This document shows, in pieces, positions 18,392 through 28,786 of a stretch of DNA of 64,000 bases; the stretch's first letter is position 1, and every line of letters begins with the position of its first letter. The notes beneath the pieces were generated by a model. It saw nothing but the letters and a program-made list of their open reading frames with translations. It made no database searches and had not been told where the DNA came from. The position numbers were made by a program, and so were the translations under genes. The stretch covers positions 1,535,501 to 1,599,500 of the forward strand of contig NZ_CP119968.1 in the NCBI RefSeq assembly GCF_032163395.1. The letters run 5' to 3'. The stretch comes from Gloeocapsopsis dulcis. GTDB lineage: Bacteria > Cyanobacteriota > Cyanobacteriia > Cyanobacteriales > Chroococcidiopsidaceae.

Positions 18392-19342
18392 CTAAACCTT
18401 TTGCACAAACCGTCGTCCCAATAACCCTTGGGGTCGAACTAACAGCATAATAAACAAGATGGTAAAAGCAACAGCATCCTTATATGCCGAGTAATCTGCA
18501 GGAACGAACGCTTCGACTAAGCCAATAACTAAACCACCCAACACCGCACCAGGAATACTCCCCAACCCACCCAGCACAATCACTGCTAAACCTTTTAAAC
18601 CGAAAGCAATCCCAAAATAAGGTCCTGCAATACTGACACTCGATGCCACTAAAGTTCCTGCTAAACCTGCGAGAAAACTGCTGATAAAAAACGTGAGGAC
18701 AATAAAGCGATCGGTGTTAATTCCAAGTAAACTTGCAGTCGTGGGATCTTCCGCAACTGCTTGCATCGCTTTACCATATTTGGTGCGATTAATAAACAAT
18801 GTCAGAATTGCCAAAATCACAACAGATACACAGAAAATGACTACCTGTACACTACGAATTGGCACGGGCTGTTCTGCTGTCCCAAAGTTGATCGCAGCGG
18901 GGAGATTGCCATATGTACCTGCGGGAAAAGTGTAACTTTCTGCACCGACGAGGTATTGAATAACATTTACAATCACTACTGCTACACCTAAACTAGAAAC
19001 AACCGTTAATAGGGGGTCAGCACCACGACGGCGTAACGGGCGAAAAGCAATGCGTTCAACTGCGACTCCTACTAAACCAGCAAGTGTACTTCCCAAAGTC
19101 AAAGCTATAGCAAAAGGAAGTTGCAGCGGTAATACAGCATTAGCAAGCAAACCATTAAATCCAAACGCACCACCCATCAGTGCATAAGTAAAATATGCAC
19201 CTAAGGTAAAAATTGCTCCATGCGCAAAATTAATAATACCTAAAATAGAAAATACGAGAGTATATCCTAAAGCAAAAATGGCATAAGCACTACCAATTGA
19301 TAAACCGTTGAGAACTTGTTGTAAAAATAGCGTAATATTCAT
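18392..19342 (-). CDS. Branched-chain amino acid ABC transporter permease (LivH-type)
   Basis: The 316-residue protein is the first permease subunit of the hydrophobic amino acid (HAAT) ABC family. It has an N-terminal LNGLSIGSAYAIFALGYTLVF, the INFAHGAIFTLGAY motif, and the cytoplasmic coupling region VAEDPTTASLLGINTDR, then GGLGSIPGAVLGGLVIGL. About eight membrane helices are visible. Its natural partners LivM, LivG and LivF are not in this window. The binding protein lies 297 nt upstream on the same strand. Confidence 0.9.
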   Translation of the reverse strand: MNITLFLQQVLNGLSIGSAYAIFALGYTLVFSILGIINFAHGAIFTLGAYFTYALMGGAFGFNGLLANAVLPLQLPFAIALTLGSTLAGLVGVAVERIAFRPLRRRGADPLLTVVSSLGVAVVIVNVIQYLVGAESYTFPAGTYGNLPAAINFGTAEQPVPIRSVQVVIFCVSVVILAILTLFINRTKYGKAMQAVAEDPTTASLLGINTDRFIVLTFFISSFLAGLAGTLVASSVSIAGPYFGIAFGLKGLAVIVLGGLGSIPGAVLGGLVIGLVEAFVPADYSAYKDAVAFTILFIMLLVRPQGLLGRRFVQKV

Positions 19343-19639
19343 TTTTATTACGATGTTTGCACTACATTATGCTCATTATTATTATCGCGATCGCTACGTA
19401 TCGAGTGAATTTCAGACATGCAGCTTAGATTTTCCCAGTGACCACTAGCCTGATTACTGGAATTTTTTGTATTTTTCTTTTGTAATTGGTATGATGTGCC
19501 AAGTCTCCAATGTTCAAATAACATCACGCACCATGAGATGTCTTACTCTGGTACATGGAATTGTTACCTTTTTCTTTAATACAATAATCTTGGCACTCAG
19601 CATCAATATTATTGCTGGATTGATTTGAGTTTCATAGAA

Positions 19640-20866
19640 TCATTTTAGAAAGGCAAATTGACCACTGTTACCAGTATTATTCATTTTGATTTGAGCAACA
19701 TAAAATTCTTTTTGCACTACCTCACCTTCAGGAGTAAAAGAAATGTCACCTAAGGGCGTTTGGTAATTTCCTGCTAATATTTGTTTGTTGAGTTCTGTCC
19801 GCAGTTGTGGTAAGGATAAAGTACTAATGTCAGTTTTGCTATCTAAAGCTTTGAGTGCTTCTACATAAACTTGCACAGCTGTAAAAGCTTGAGCGCTAAA
19901 TTGAGGTGGTTCTTTTTTGTATTGACTAGTATAAGCATTACGAAAAGCCGCATTGATTTCCCCAGGATGTTCAGGACTGTAAGCTTGGGCAATTAATACA
20001 CCGTCGCAAAATTCTTGACACACCGTAAACACATTTGATGTATTTAAACCGTTCCCACCAATAATTGAGCCTTGATAACCAAGTTCGCGTAGTTGTCTAA
20101 CTAAGTTTCCACCATCAGCAGCTAATCCAGAGATAATCACCAAATCAGGTTTTAAGTTTAATGCATTCGTTGCTTGCGTTTGAAAATCTGTATCTGTCGT
20201 TTGAAACTTTTGGACAGTGACTAATTCAAGTCCTTGTTCCTTAACTGTTTGTTGAAAAACTTCAGTTTCTGACTTGCTATAAGCATCATTTTGTGCATAG
20301 AAAATAGCAACTCGTCTAATATTAGGATTGCTCTTTAATGCTGCTTGTACTGAATTTGGTGCAACAACTGTTATTGGCGCAGAAACTCTTGCAATATAGT
20401 CACCAATTTGAGGAATACCCTTAGCAGTATTTGAAGGTCCTAGAACTGGAACTTTAGCTCTTTCTGCAATTGGATCAGCACTAAAGGCTTGTTGTGATAA
20501 GGTAGGACCAACAATACCAACAACTCGATTATTATTAATTAAAGTTTGGAAAGCGTTGATTGTTCCAGCTTCATCACCACCAGTATCTTGAAACACTAGC
20601 TTAATTGGCGTACCATCAATACCGCCTTGTTCGTTGAAATATTTTTCAGCAATTTTAGCTCCAGCAACTTGTTCTTGACCAAGTAAGGCAACATTACTAG
20701 TTTGTGCCAATGCAACACCAATAGGAATTGCAGTAGAAGATGAAGTTGAGGCTGTATTTGTGGCAGTATTAGTTGAATTTGTACCTGTATTAGCTCCGCC
20801 ACACGCAGAGAGTAATAGAGTTAATGTAGCAACTACAGCAGAAGTACGTATAGCAAATTTATACAT
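19640..20866 (-). CDS. Branched-chain amino acid ABC transporter substrate-binding lipoprotein (LivK-type)
   Basis: The 408-residue protein has a type II lipoprotein signal (lipobox LLSAC, Cys22) followed by a Thr/Ser/Asn-rich linker (about 25-46) of the sort that tethers a lipoprotein. The periplasmic-binding type I fold starts at IPIGVALAQTSNVALLGQEQ and includes NNRVVGIVGPTLSQQ. In cyanobacteria such proteins serve neutral amino acid uptake systems. It is the upstream partner of the LivH permease. The exact ligand cannot be read from sequence. Confidence 0.9.
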   Translation of the reverse strand: MYKFAIRTSAVVATLTLLLSACGGANTGTNSTNTATNTASTSSSTAIPIGVALAQTSNVALLGQEQVAGAKIAEKYFNEQGGIDGTPIKLVFQDTGGDEAGTINAFQTLINNNRVVGIVGPTLSQQAFSADPIAERAKVPVLGPSNTAKGIPQIGDYIARVSAPITVVAPNSVQAALKSNPNIRRVAIFYAQNDAYSKSETEVFQQTVKEQGLELVTVQKFQTTDTDFQTQATNALNLKPDLVIISGLAADGGNLVRQLRELGYQGSIIGGNGLNTSNVFTVCQEFCDGVLIAQAYSPEHPGEINAAFRNAYTSQYKKEPPQFSAQAFTAVQVYVEALKALDSKTDISTLSLPQLRTELNKQILAGNYQTPLGDISFTPEGEVVQKEFYVAQIKMNNTGNSGQFAFLK

Positions 20867-21139
20867 AGTAGGGCAAAACTATATATGGACGATCTTAATT
20901 TGACCATGTATAGGCGATCGCGCCAAGTATTTGTTAGGTATTGTTTAGTTACTATTTGTTGCTGTTGTCCCTACTTTTTAGGAGAAGTTAAAAAAAGGGG
21001 AGTACATCTATGCTGTAGTACCTATTAATTAGTCAATGAACTTGTTTTGAATATAAATTCAGGGCTAAACAACTATGTAATTATTGCGATTGCAGTGTAC
21101 GAATTAAAATAGCTATAAGCACAATATTGGTAGCTAACT

Positions 21140-21448
21140 ATGTCACAATCAATAGCGGCAGATGTCTTTTCCCCTGAAGAGCAAGCTGAGTGGGTAGAAG
21201 AACCTGATATTAGCCACTTGGTGACAGAAGACGATACCCCTGTGGACAATCTACTTGCAGAAAAACAGCAACGACTGTTGACAAGTTGTTTATACAGTTC
21301 GTGGAAACCAGATATTCCTTTTTTGGCTACTGCAAATGTTGGCTTGTTTTATGCAATTAATAAATCAGCCATCGTTCCTGATGTCTTACTCAGCTTGGAT
21401 GTAGCAGTTCCTCAAGATTGGCAACAGAACCCAAGGGTCAGGTTATAG
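21140..21448 (+). pseudogene. Truncated Uma2-family (DUF820) gene, N-terminal part only
   Basis: The 102-residue frame matches the N-terminal half of cyanobacterial Uma2 proteins: EEPDISHLVTEDDTPVDNLL, then FLATANVGLFYAINKSAIVPDVLLSLDV. Full-length members are about 180-250 residues and carry the restriction-endonuclease-like core after the PDVLLSLDV strand. Here the frame ends seven to ten residues later, and the following 230 nt show no continuation that I recognise. Most likely the gene was cut by a deletion or frameshift and is not functional. Confidence 0.65.
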
Positions 21449-21680
21449 CTTGGGCGGAGCACATACTAATCAAAGTGCCCCAAGGTTAGGGAATTTAGGG
21501 AGCGAGAAGACTTTTGCGTACACAGTAAGCCTTCTTAAAGACGCATTTCTCTGACCTTTCTTGTTGTTCTACTCCCAAGGAATGATGCAGATCTCTCTCA
21601 AAAGCAAGACGTGAATAACTGATTGCAAAAGATAATTGTAAAGCAAGATCAAAACATCCATAGCACTTTTAGAAGGTTTC

Positions 21681-22079
21681 GTGTTTGTGCAATATTCTTG
21701 CAACTACCGCATTTTAGTTGTAGATGATCTAGTAGATAATCTGTTTTTACTACAAACTTTTTTAGAAGCAGAGGGCTTTGAGGTTGAGACTGCTGATAGT
21801 GGTAGCCAAGCCCTCAGCCAAATATCAACTAAGCTACCCGACTTAGTTCTACTAGACGTGATGCTACCAGACATTAGTGGCTATGAAGTCACTCGGCAAA
21901 TTCGTCAGAATCACAACTTGCCTTTTATTCCTATCCTGTTGGTTACAGCTCACGATCAAACTAATGCAAAACTAGGATTGGACGCAGGAGCAAATGATTT
22001 CATCCGTAAACCTATCGATTTTGAGGAGTTACTGACAAGAATCTCAGTATTTTTGCAGCTAAAGACGCATGGCGGCTAA
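21681..22079 (+). CDS. Single-domain response regulator (CheY-like)
   Basis: The 132-residue protein consists only of a receiver domain: acidic pair DD (15-16), phospho-acceptor Asp59 in LVLLDVMLPD, Thr89 in LVTAHD, and Lys110 in FIRKPID. With no output domain, it would act through protein contacts or as a phosphorelay intermediate. The start is GTG 21681. There is no kinase nearby, so its partner is unknown; the hybrid kinase at 8.4-10.9 kb is a distant candidate only. Confidence 0.88.
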   Translation: MFVQYSCNYRILVVDDLVDNLFLLQTFLEAEGFEVETADSGSQALSQISTKLPDLVLLDVMLPDISGYEVTRQIRQNHNLPFIPILLVTAHDQTNAKLGLDAGANDFIRKPIDFEELLTRISVFLQLKTHGG

Positions 22080-22740
22080 AATCATCGAAGATCGCTAGTC
22101 ACCTTAGAAAGGTAGTTTTAATCACAAGCTAATTTAAAATTAATATCTGCCTTTAGTTAGAAAAATAGTTGGGTAGTAATCGCTAATTTATTATTTATAT
22201 TTAGCTCCATTTATAATATGCGAAAATATAGCATCAGTAAATTGAGTGAAATTCAGTAAAATATTTAATTATTACTGAATATTCCTCCGATTAAGAGGGA
22301 TTTTAGTATTTTCTCGTTATTACGAGAACTTAAGTCGCAAAAAACAAGAATTAAAGCGCACTTCATTAAAAATTAATTTAGTGAAATAACTATATAAACA
22401 AGTTATAAGTCGTGTTTTTATAGGCTAAAGGCTTAATTTTGTCTATATAAACACACTTAATTTTATAGCTATATTTGCTTACTTAATTCTAATTAAGCAG
22501 TAATGTAAAAATGAGCACAATCTCAATTTATATGTTTGAATATTTCATTTCTTTAAGAAAGTTATTTAGCAGTAAATTGCTTTATAGAATATTTTAAACA
22601 AGAGGATAAGGGTATTGCCTTTATCAAACAAATCGACCTCCAACTAAAGCTAGAAAGGGTGCTTATTTATTGCTACGTGTTGCTAGTTCGCGGTGAACCA
22701 GCAGCAACAATTTCCTGAATGGAGGATGTTAGTAAGACAT
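22080..22740. other. AT-rich region upstream of the psaB2-like gene
   Basis: About 660 nt of very AT-rich DNA with no supported gene. It probably contains the promoter and leader of the psaB paralogue. A GGAGG at 22721-22725 overlaps one possible ATG (22726) and lies 15 nt before the conserved ATG (22741). Confidence 0.5.
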
Positions 22741-24957
22741 ATGGCAACAAAATTTCCAAAATTTAGCCAGGATCTCGCACAAGACCCAACAACACGTCGC
22801 CTGTGGTATGGGATTGCCATGGGCAACGATTTTGAAAGCCATGATGGAATGACCGAAGAGAAGCTCTATCAAAGGATCTTCGCGACTCACTTCGGTCATG
22901 TGGCAATCATTTTTCTGTGGACATCGAGCTTGCTGTTCCACGTAGCCTGGCAAGGTAACTTTGAACAATGGATAAAAGATCCATTAAATGTCCGTCCCAT
23001 TGCCCATGCAATCTGGGACCCTCATTTTGGTAAAGCCGCAGTCGATGCGTTTACTCAAGGAGGTGCTAGCTACCCAGTCAATATTGCTTACTCGGGAGTG
23101 TATCACTGGTGGTACACGATCGGGATGCGGACAAATAACGACCTCTATAGCGGTGCAGTATTTTTGTTATTGCTAGCGGCGTTATTCTTATTTGCAGGTT
23201 GGCTGCATCTTCAACCCAAATATAGTCCGAGCTTGACTTGGTTTAAGAGTGCTGAGCCGCGACTAAACCACCACTTAGCAGGGTTGTTTGGCGTCAGTTC
23301 GCTAGCATGGACAGGTCACTTAGTTCACGTAGCGATACCCGAATCGCGCGGACAGCACGTCGGTTGGGATAACTTCTTAACAACGCTGCCGCATCCAGAA
23401 GGATTAAGACCATTCTTTACAGGTAACTGGGGCGTTTACGCCGCCAACCCCGACACAGCCAACCATGTCTTCGGGACAACACAAGGAGCAGGAAGTGCAA
23501 TTCTGACGTTCTTAGGTGGCTTCCATCCACAAACGCAGTCGTTGTGGTTGACAGATATGGCGCATCACCATTTGGCGATCGCCGTGATCTTCATCATCGC
23601 CGGTCACCAGTACCGGACAAACTTCGGAATTGGTCACAGCATCAAAGAAATGCTCAACGCTAAGAACTTCTTTGGCGTCAAAACCGAAGGTCAATTCAAC
23701 CTGCCACACCAAGGGTTGTACGACACCTACAACAACTCGCTGCACTTCCAGTTATCGATCCACCTGGCAGCACTTGGTACTGCACTGTCGCTAGTGGCGC
23801 AGCATATGTATGCCATGCCACCGTATGCGTTCATCGGGCAAGACTTTACGACCCAAGCCGCGCTGTATACTCACCACCAGTATATTGCTGGATTCTTTAT
23901 GATCGGCGCGTTTGCTCACGCCGCGATCTTCTGGATACGCGACTACGACGCGGAGCAAAATAAAGGTAACGTGCTCGATCGCGTGTTGCAACACAAAGAA
24001 GCGATCATCTCACACTTAAGCTGGGTATCGCTGTTCTTAGGCTTCCACACCCTAGGACTGTACGTGCACAACGACGTAGTAGTTGCCTTCGGGACACCGG
24101 AAAAGCAAATCCTGATTGAACCAGTGTTCGCCCAGTTTGTTCAGGCTTCGCATGGTAAAGTGCTCTACGGCTTAGACACGCTACTGTCGAATCCCGATAG
24201 TATTGCCTCTACTGCGGGTGGACCATGGCTACCAGGTTGGTTAGATGCAATTAATAACACAACCAACTCCTTATTCTTGACAATTGGTCCGGGTGATTTC
24301 TTGGTACACCATGCGATCGCGCTTGGTCTACATACGACTGTTTTAATTTGTGTCAAGGGTGCCTTAGATGCCCGTGGGAGCAAGCTGTTTCCCGATAAAA
24401 AGGACTTTGGTTTCACCTTCCCCTGCGATGGTCCTGGTCGTGGTGGTACTTGCCAAACTTCAGCTTGGGAGCAATCCTTCTTCCTGGCTACTTTCTGGAT
24501 GCTGAACCTGCTGGGTTGGACTACCTTCTACTGGCACTGGAAACATCTTGGTATTTGGCAAGGTAATGTCGCACAGTTCAACGAGTCTTCGACTTACCTG
24601 ATGGGTTGGCTACGTGACTACCTCTGGCTGTACTCAGCACAGCTAATCAACGGGTACAACCCCTATGGGATGAATAACCTGTCCGTCTGGGCTTGGATGT
24701 TCTTATTTGGACACCTGGTTTGGGCAACCGGCTTCATGTTCTTAATCTCATGGCGAGGCTATTGGCAAGAGTTAATTGAAACTCTCGTCTGGGCGCACGA
24801 ACGTACCCCACTAGCTAACCTAGTTCGCTGGAAGGATAAGCCAGTTTCGCTATCGATCGTTCAAGGTTGGTTGACTGGTTTAGCTCACTTTACCGTTGGC
24901 TATGTTCTCACCTATGCTGCCTTCCTCATTGCCTCAACTGCTGGTAAATTTGGCTAA
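22741..24957 (+). CDS. psaB2: Photosystem I P700 apoprotein PsaB paralogue (PsaB2-like), without psaA
   Basis: From ATG 22741 the protein is 738 residues, normal for PsaB, starting with the conserved [12 protein letters not shown]. Upstream in-frame starts (GTG 22693, ATG 22726) would add non-conserved residues. The eleven-helix core is intact. The FX iron-sulfur motif [10 protein letters not shown] (Cys562 and Cys571) and the P700/A0 ligand region [20 protein letters not shown] are present. Compared with canonical PsaB as I recall it, there is one extra residue just after the FX motif ([13 protein letters not shown]), Gln replaces Met in GHQYRT, and the loop after KEML differs. Canonical psaB follows psaA; here it stands alone, as for the PsaB2 paralogue known from Nostoc. 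Confidence 0.9.
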   Translation: MATKFPKFSQDLAQDPTTRRLWYGIAMGNDFESHDGMTEEKLYQRIFATHFGHVAIIFLWTSSLLFHVAWQGNFEQWIKDPLNVRPIAHAIWDPHFGKAAVDAFTQGGASYPVNIAYSGVYHWWYTIGMRTNNDLYSGAVFLLLLAALFLFAGWLHLQPKYSPSLTWFKSAEPRLNHHLAGLFGVSSLAWTGHLVHVAIPESRGQHVGWDNFLTTLPHPEGLRPFFTGNWGVYAANPDTANHVFGTTQGAGSAILTFLGGFHPQTQSLWLTDMAHHHLAIAVIFIIAGHQYRTNFGIGHSIKEMLNAKNFFGVKTEGQFNLPHQGLYDTYNNSLHFQLSIHLAALGTALSLVAQHMYAMPPYAFIGQDFTTQAALYTHHQYIAGFFMIGAFAHAAIFWIRDYDAEQNKGNVLDRVLQHKEAIISHLSWVSLFLGFHTLGLYVHNDVVVAFGTPEKQILIEPVFAQFVQASHGKVLYGLDTLLSNPDSIASTAGGPWLPGWLDAINNTTNSLFLTIGPGDFLVHHAIALGLHTTVLICVKGALDARGSKLFPDKKDFGFTFPCDGPGRGGTCQTSAWEQSFFLATFWMLNLLGWTTFYWHWKHLGIWQGNVAQFNESSTYLMGWLRDYLWLYSAQLINGYNPYGMNNLSVWAWMFLFGHLVWATGFMFLISWRGYWQELIETLVWAHERTPLANLVRWKDKPVSLSIVQGWLTGLAHFTVGYVLTYAAFLIASTAGKFG

Positions 24958-24991
24958 TCAGGTTAGTTGAATTCCAGTTTTAGATAAATAC

Positions 24992-25020
24992 AATTCCTCG
25001 TCAGAAGGCGAGGAATTTTT
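24992..25020 (+). terminator. Rho-independent terminator after psaB2
   Basis: A perfect 9-bp stem AATTCCTCG/CGAGGAATT with an 8-nt loop (25001-25008) is followed by a T run. It begins 35 nt after the psaB2 stop codon and closes it as a monocistronic unit. Confidence 0.9.
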
Positions 25021-25587
25021 ATTACGGGTAATACATATTGATAAAATTAAAGCCTCTTTACACTATGTCACATTTGGTTCTTGTTTAATGTTGATAATTG
25101 AGCAAAAAAAAGTATACTTTTAACGAGAAGCTTAGGTTTTTTCTAATTGAGTTAAATCAATAAACTAAGCAGCAGTTATTGCATAACAACAACTTGTATC
25201 TTTACCAACAAAAATATTTAACACGTATATACCTCTTTAGTTATGGTCTTGGAGCAAATTAAGCAGTTATTTTATGTATTAGTGAATTCCTGATCAATGT
25301 GTACCTACTTGCCTGAAAGTGGTAAGATACAAAACCAACAGAAATCTCAATCTGTCAAGGTTTTTTTGTATTTGTTAACGCTTCAGGCTTTTTATCTTGA
25401 GTAAGCTGATGAACAAATAGAAAGACACTAGATTTGAGAATAAAATATAAAAAGTAAAATAACACTAACAAAATATAATTTCAGATTTACAAGATTTTTA
25501 GTATATAAGTTAACTGTTTGTGGCAACATATTGTTACTAATAATACAAAATATCATTTACTGAAAGCTAAGAGAATTAGCTTATTTA
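25021..25587. other. AT-rich intergenic region, nothing supported
   Basis: About 570 nt with no gene, no clear repeat and no RNA that I can support. It leads into a broken hydrolase gene. Confidence 0.5.
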
Positions 25588-26091
25588 GTGGATTTATATT
25601 GTTCAAAAAATATTCTTAAAATTAATACACTAAAATTAGCATTGGAGCAAAGTGTGAATACTGTAGTTAAAGAACAGCAAATTAATATAAATGGTTTTAC
25701 TATCCGTTACTTTACAGCAGGTGATGAGGGTTTACCCTTAGTGCTGCTACATGGAAATGCTGCTAGTGCTCTTGATTGGTCTTGGGTATTGCCCAAATTA
25801 GCAACGCAGTATCGCGTCTATGCACCGGATTTTCCTGGTTTTGGCGATAGTAGCAAACCTAACCTCAACTATTCACTAGACTTTTTAACGCAGTTTCTAA
25901 CTGACTTTCTCGATGCACTGGAAATAGAAAGGGCAGTAGTGGCTGGAAACTCGTTAGGCGGTATTGTTGCCTTGCGGTTTGCATTATCGAATAGCGATCG
26001 CGTCGCGTCTCTTGTACTAGTAGACAGTTCAGGACTGGGTTACGTCGTTACTCCCCTGCTATCGCAGTTGACCTTAGCTGGCTATGGCGAG
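25588..26091 (+). pseudogene. Alpha/beta hydrolase gene, 3' part deleted
   Basis: The frame starts at GTG 25588; GTG 25654 is an alternative giving VNTVVKEQQININGF. It encodes a good N-terminal alpha/beta hydrolase: LLHGNAASALDWSWVLPKL, PDFPGFGDSSKP, nucleophile elbow GNSLGGIVA, and LVLVDSSGLGYVV. Similarity stops after LTLAGYGE, near 26091. The frame then reads on to 26226 through the reverse complement of an SDR gene, so the last 45 or so residues are nonsense. The cap domain and the catalytic Asp and His are missing, and I regard it as dead. Confidence 0.75.
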
Positions 26092-26131
26092 GATAACTTC
26101 GTTTTTCCTATCCTTACATCTTTAGGACTAC

Positions 26132-26435
26132 CAAAATTTGCAAACACACCAGTAGCTGGAGTATGCACCCACGTATCAAGTCGTCCATACGCTTCAACAG
26201 CACGATCGGCAATCGCTTTAACTTGATCGAATACTGTCACATCCGCAACGACAGCGATCGCCTCACTTCCCAATTGCCGAATTTCTTCTACTAAAGATTG
26301 CAGTCCCGATTCACTCCGCGCAGCGACAACAAGTTTAGCTTTGCGCTTAGCAAATTGAAGTGCTGTCTCGCGTCCAATCCCGCTGGAAGCCCCAACGACG
26401 ACAACTACTTGTTGATCAATCGGCTTCAGTTGCAT
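26132..26435 (-). pseudogene. Short-chain dehydrogenase (SDR) gene, 3' part deleted
   Basis: The first 100 or so residues are a typical classical SDR: GASSGIGRETALQFAKRKAKLVVAAR (cofactor motif GxxxGxG), VVADVTVFDQV and RLDTWVHTPATGVFANF. The NNAG-like motif is replaced by HTPA, as in a known subgroup of cyanobacterial SDRs. The Ser/Tyr/Lys catalytic part is absent. The frame runs to 26082 through antisense hydrolase sequence. It converges on the truncated hydrolase, so one deletion probably removed the 3' ends of both genes. Confidence 0.75.
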
Positions 26436-27128
26436 TAATAATACTCCCTAAATTCTTTTACGAACGCTAAAGCCTGTATTACTGAGGTCTTTATATTTGA
26501 AAACGAAAGTGACTAAAACTTTTATAACTTTTGGAATAACTTTTATTTTCTTGCTCTTCTGATTTTTATTTAAAGTAGAGCCTTTTATTTAAAATATGTT
26601 AACCCTTAATTAGGAAAATTTAAAACTTATTTGTTTACTCACAAGGGAAAACTTCTGTCTTCCTAATATACAGGAAATACCTAGTAGTAATTGCTAATTA
26701 AGGTATAATCAATACTATAAAAAACTTGTTAAAAATAGTTCCTCTATAACTATTAAATAGCACAATTTCATACCCTTTACAAAATTTATCAAATCTATCC
26801 GTTTATCTTTTTCTATCTAAAGAAGTGAATAATATTAAACGAACTAGTGATATTTGCTACAAACCTTAGAAACAGTAATTCAAGGTTATTTTTAAATTCA
26901 TCACATCAACTATTTTATGGAACCATTAACAGTTCTTGATTATGTAGTGTCTATACGCACCTACCAGTTCCACTCCTTCAATCAACTACACTGTTTTCAT
27001 TATTGTTTTTTTTACTTTACACAAACTTTACTCCTGGGATAGAAGTGAGATTTGAGGAATGCAGCTTAGTCTATGTAGTAAGCAGTTATAACCACAACAA
27101 ACACGCTATAGCGTAGCTAGTTTAAAAT
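26436..27128. other. AT-rich intergenic region
   Basis: About 690 nt without a supported gene. A 12-bp perfect palindrome ACGCTATAGCGT at 27103-27114 lies 14 nt before the following small gene. I see nothing else. Confidence 0.5.
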
Positions 27129-27335
27129 ATGCAATTTCAAATTGAATGTAATACTTTAAAAAATTTCCAAATATGCTTAATCTGTAACAAACAATTTCAA
27201 ACTCAGGAAGCACGATTAATTATTTGCAATGACCAAGGTGATGGTTACGGTGATATTTGCCCTCAGTGTATGACTATGGGGGCTTTTTGGATTGGCAACC
27301 AACTTAAAGCATTGGACAATAAACTTAGCCTTTGA
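27129..27335 (+). CDS. Small Cys-rich protein, possible zinc ribbon
   Basis: The 68-residue frame contains CLICNKQF near residues 16-23 and CPQC near 45-48. This paired CxxC arrangement suggests a single zinc-binding ribbon. No family is recognised. Codon choice and the paired cysteines favour a real gene. There is no strong ribosome-binding site and it stands in a gene-poor region, so it may also be a remnant. Confidence 0.45.
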   Translation: MQFQIECNTLKNFQICLICNKQFQTQEARLIICNDQGDGYGDICPQCMTMGAFWIGNQLKALDNKLSL

Positions 27336-28786
27336 TAGCAGTATAAACTTTAGTTTTTGGTAAACAAATCTTTTAAAAAACAGTATAAAGAATGCGAGTG
27401 TGAATAAATTTGCTGCTAGATAGATAAAGTCCTCGGAGATGGGCTTACAAGTAAGTCAGTCCTTATAGGTAATCAACAACACTAAGAGCAAGTTGACTAA
27501 TCGCTGGACGCATTTTAATTCCTACTCAAGGTTAGACCCGTTTATCTCAAGCTGGACACAAACATTGAATTATTGGCTTCTCACCCGCTGCCAAACTTTC
27601 TTGACCAAGGCTTCCTCATCTGGCGATCGCTTTAACTTTTTCAGCAATGGTGCAACTTGATAGGCTTCTTCTGACGGTACCTCAGCACGGATGAGGTTTT
27701 TGATCAGAATGTACTCGGGCGATAGTTTTCTATACTGCGCGTGTTGCCTATCCCCCTAATCACTCATACTTAAATTTGACATCTCCAGCATAGTTGTTAC
27801 CTTTTTTATTAAGACAATTGTTCTATCTCTTTGAGGTCAACTTAACTGTGTTATGGATGACTTCTATTAAACTGAATTAACTAATTGACTCATATAAAAT
27901 AAAAGTCTTCTTTTATAACTCTTCACTTTCTAGAACTCAGCAAATACTTCATTATTGATTTTGCTATTTTTTGTATACATTATTAATTGCCTAATTTCAG
28001 TATCTAATTCCTTTGCTAATATGCGCTATTTTTGATTAAATACATATTTATTAATATTAAATATGGCTCGTACTTTCTTGGTGTAATTATTTAAATTTTG
28101 AACGCTTTTTAAAATACAACCTCATCCTTATAGTCTGTCATACCTGTACTTGAGACACATTTTGATGTTAAGTTAATCTGTGTGTTTAAATACAAAAAAT
28201 TGCGATCGCCAAAATGTCGCTATAACTAAGTCTCTATTGAAGCCGATAGGGGCTTTGTTGCATGAGTAGCCAATAGCTAACAGCTTCTCGATAAATGGTT
28301 TGTGAAAGCTATAATCCTAATAGCCATGAAAATTAACCATCAGCTATTTATTAGCAGCCCTAAATTGCAACTCTACTTAAACTCACAACCCGAACCCTCT
28401 ACTGGAACGTTTAGGTGTAGCGCGTTGTCTACCTATAAGCTCAACAGTTCCCATACAAAAGATAGCGATTGCACTTCGCTAAATTTTTAGTCAAGTAAAC
28501 AAAATTTGGTATCAAATAAGTATATTATTGGTATCTCTTAAAAAACTGGAGATGGATTCAGGAAATTGTTTGTATTCATACTTACAAGTTGAATTAACCC
28601 GATTTTTCTCCCTTAGATAGACGCTTGGGAGTGTAGTTATTTTGTTAATACGAAAGTACAGATTTAGGTTTGGTATCCTGATGCTACAGTTTAAATATTC
28701 TTTAAAAAGAGAATCATGTTCTAACTTTAGGCAGATATTAACAATTATCAGGAAGTCACGCTTCCAGCAATTTGTAAGGATAAAAA
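27336..28786. other. Gene-poor 1.4-kb region with one coding remnant
   Basis: Apart from the fragment at 27570-27755, this AT-rich stretch has no supported gene. A GGGGCTTTGTTGCATGAG string near 28248 recalls insertion-sequence ends but stands alone. A 62-codon frame at 28302-28490 has no coding character that I can defend. Confidence 0.45.
27570..27755 (-). pseudogene. C-terminal gene fragment, family unknown
   Basis: A 61-residue open frame without a start codon ends in KKVWQRVRSQ. It contains EYILIKNLIRAEVPSEEAYQ and VAPLLKKLKRSPDEEALV, strongly helical and charged. A HIP1 site lies inside it, which suggests it was once an ordinary chromosomal gene. A TAG stop lies directly upstream in frame. 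I take it as the 3' end of a decayed gene and cannot name the family. Confidence 0.4.

Noticed and set aside
20938-20952. NtcA site (GTA-N8-TAC) upstream of the LivK gene
   Set aside because: The spacing here is N9, not N8, and no other support is visible.
28302-28490. 62-codon frame in the 1.4-kb desert
   Set aside because: No start context, no motif and low-complexity composition.
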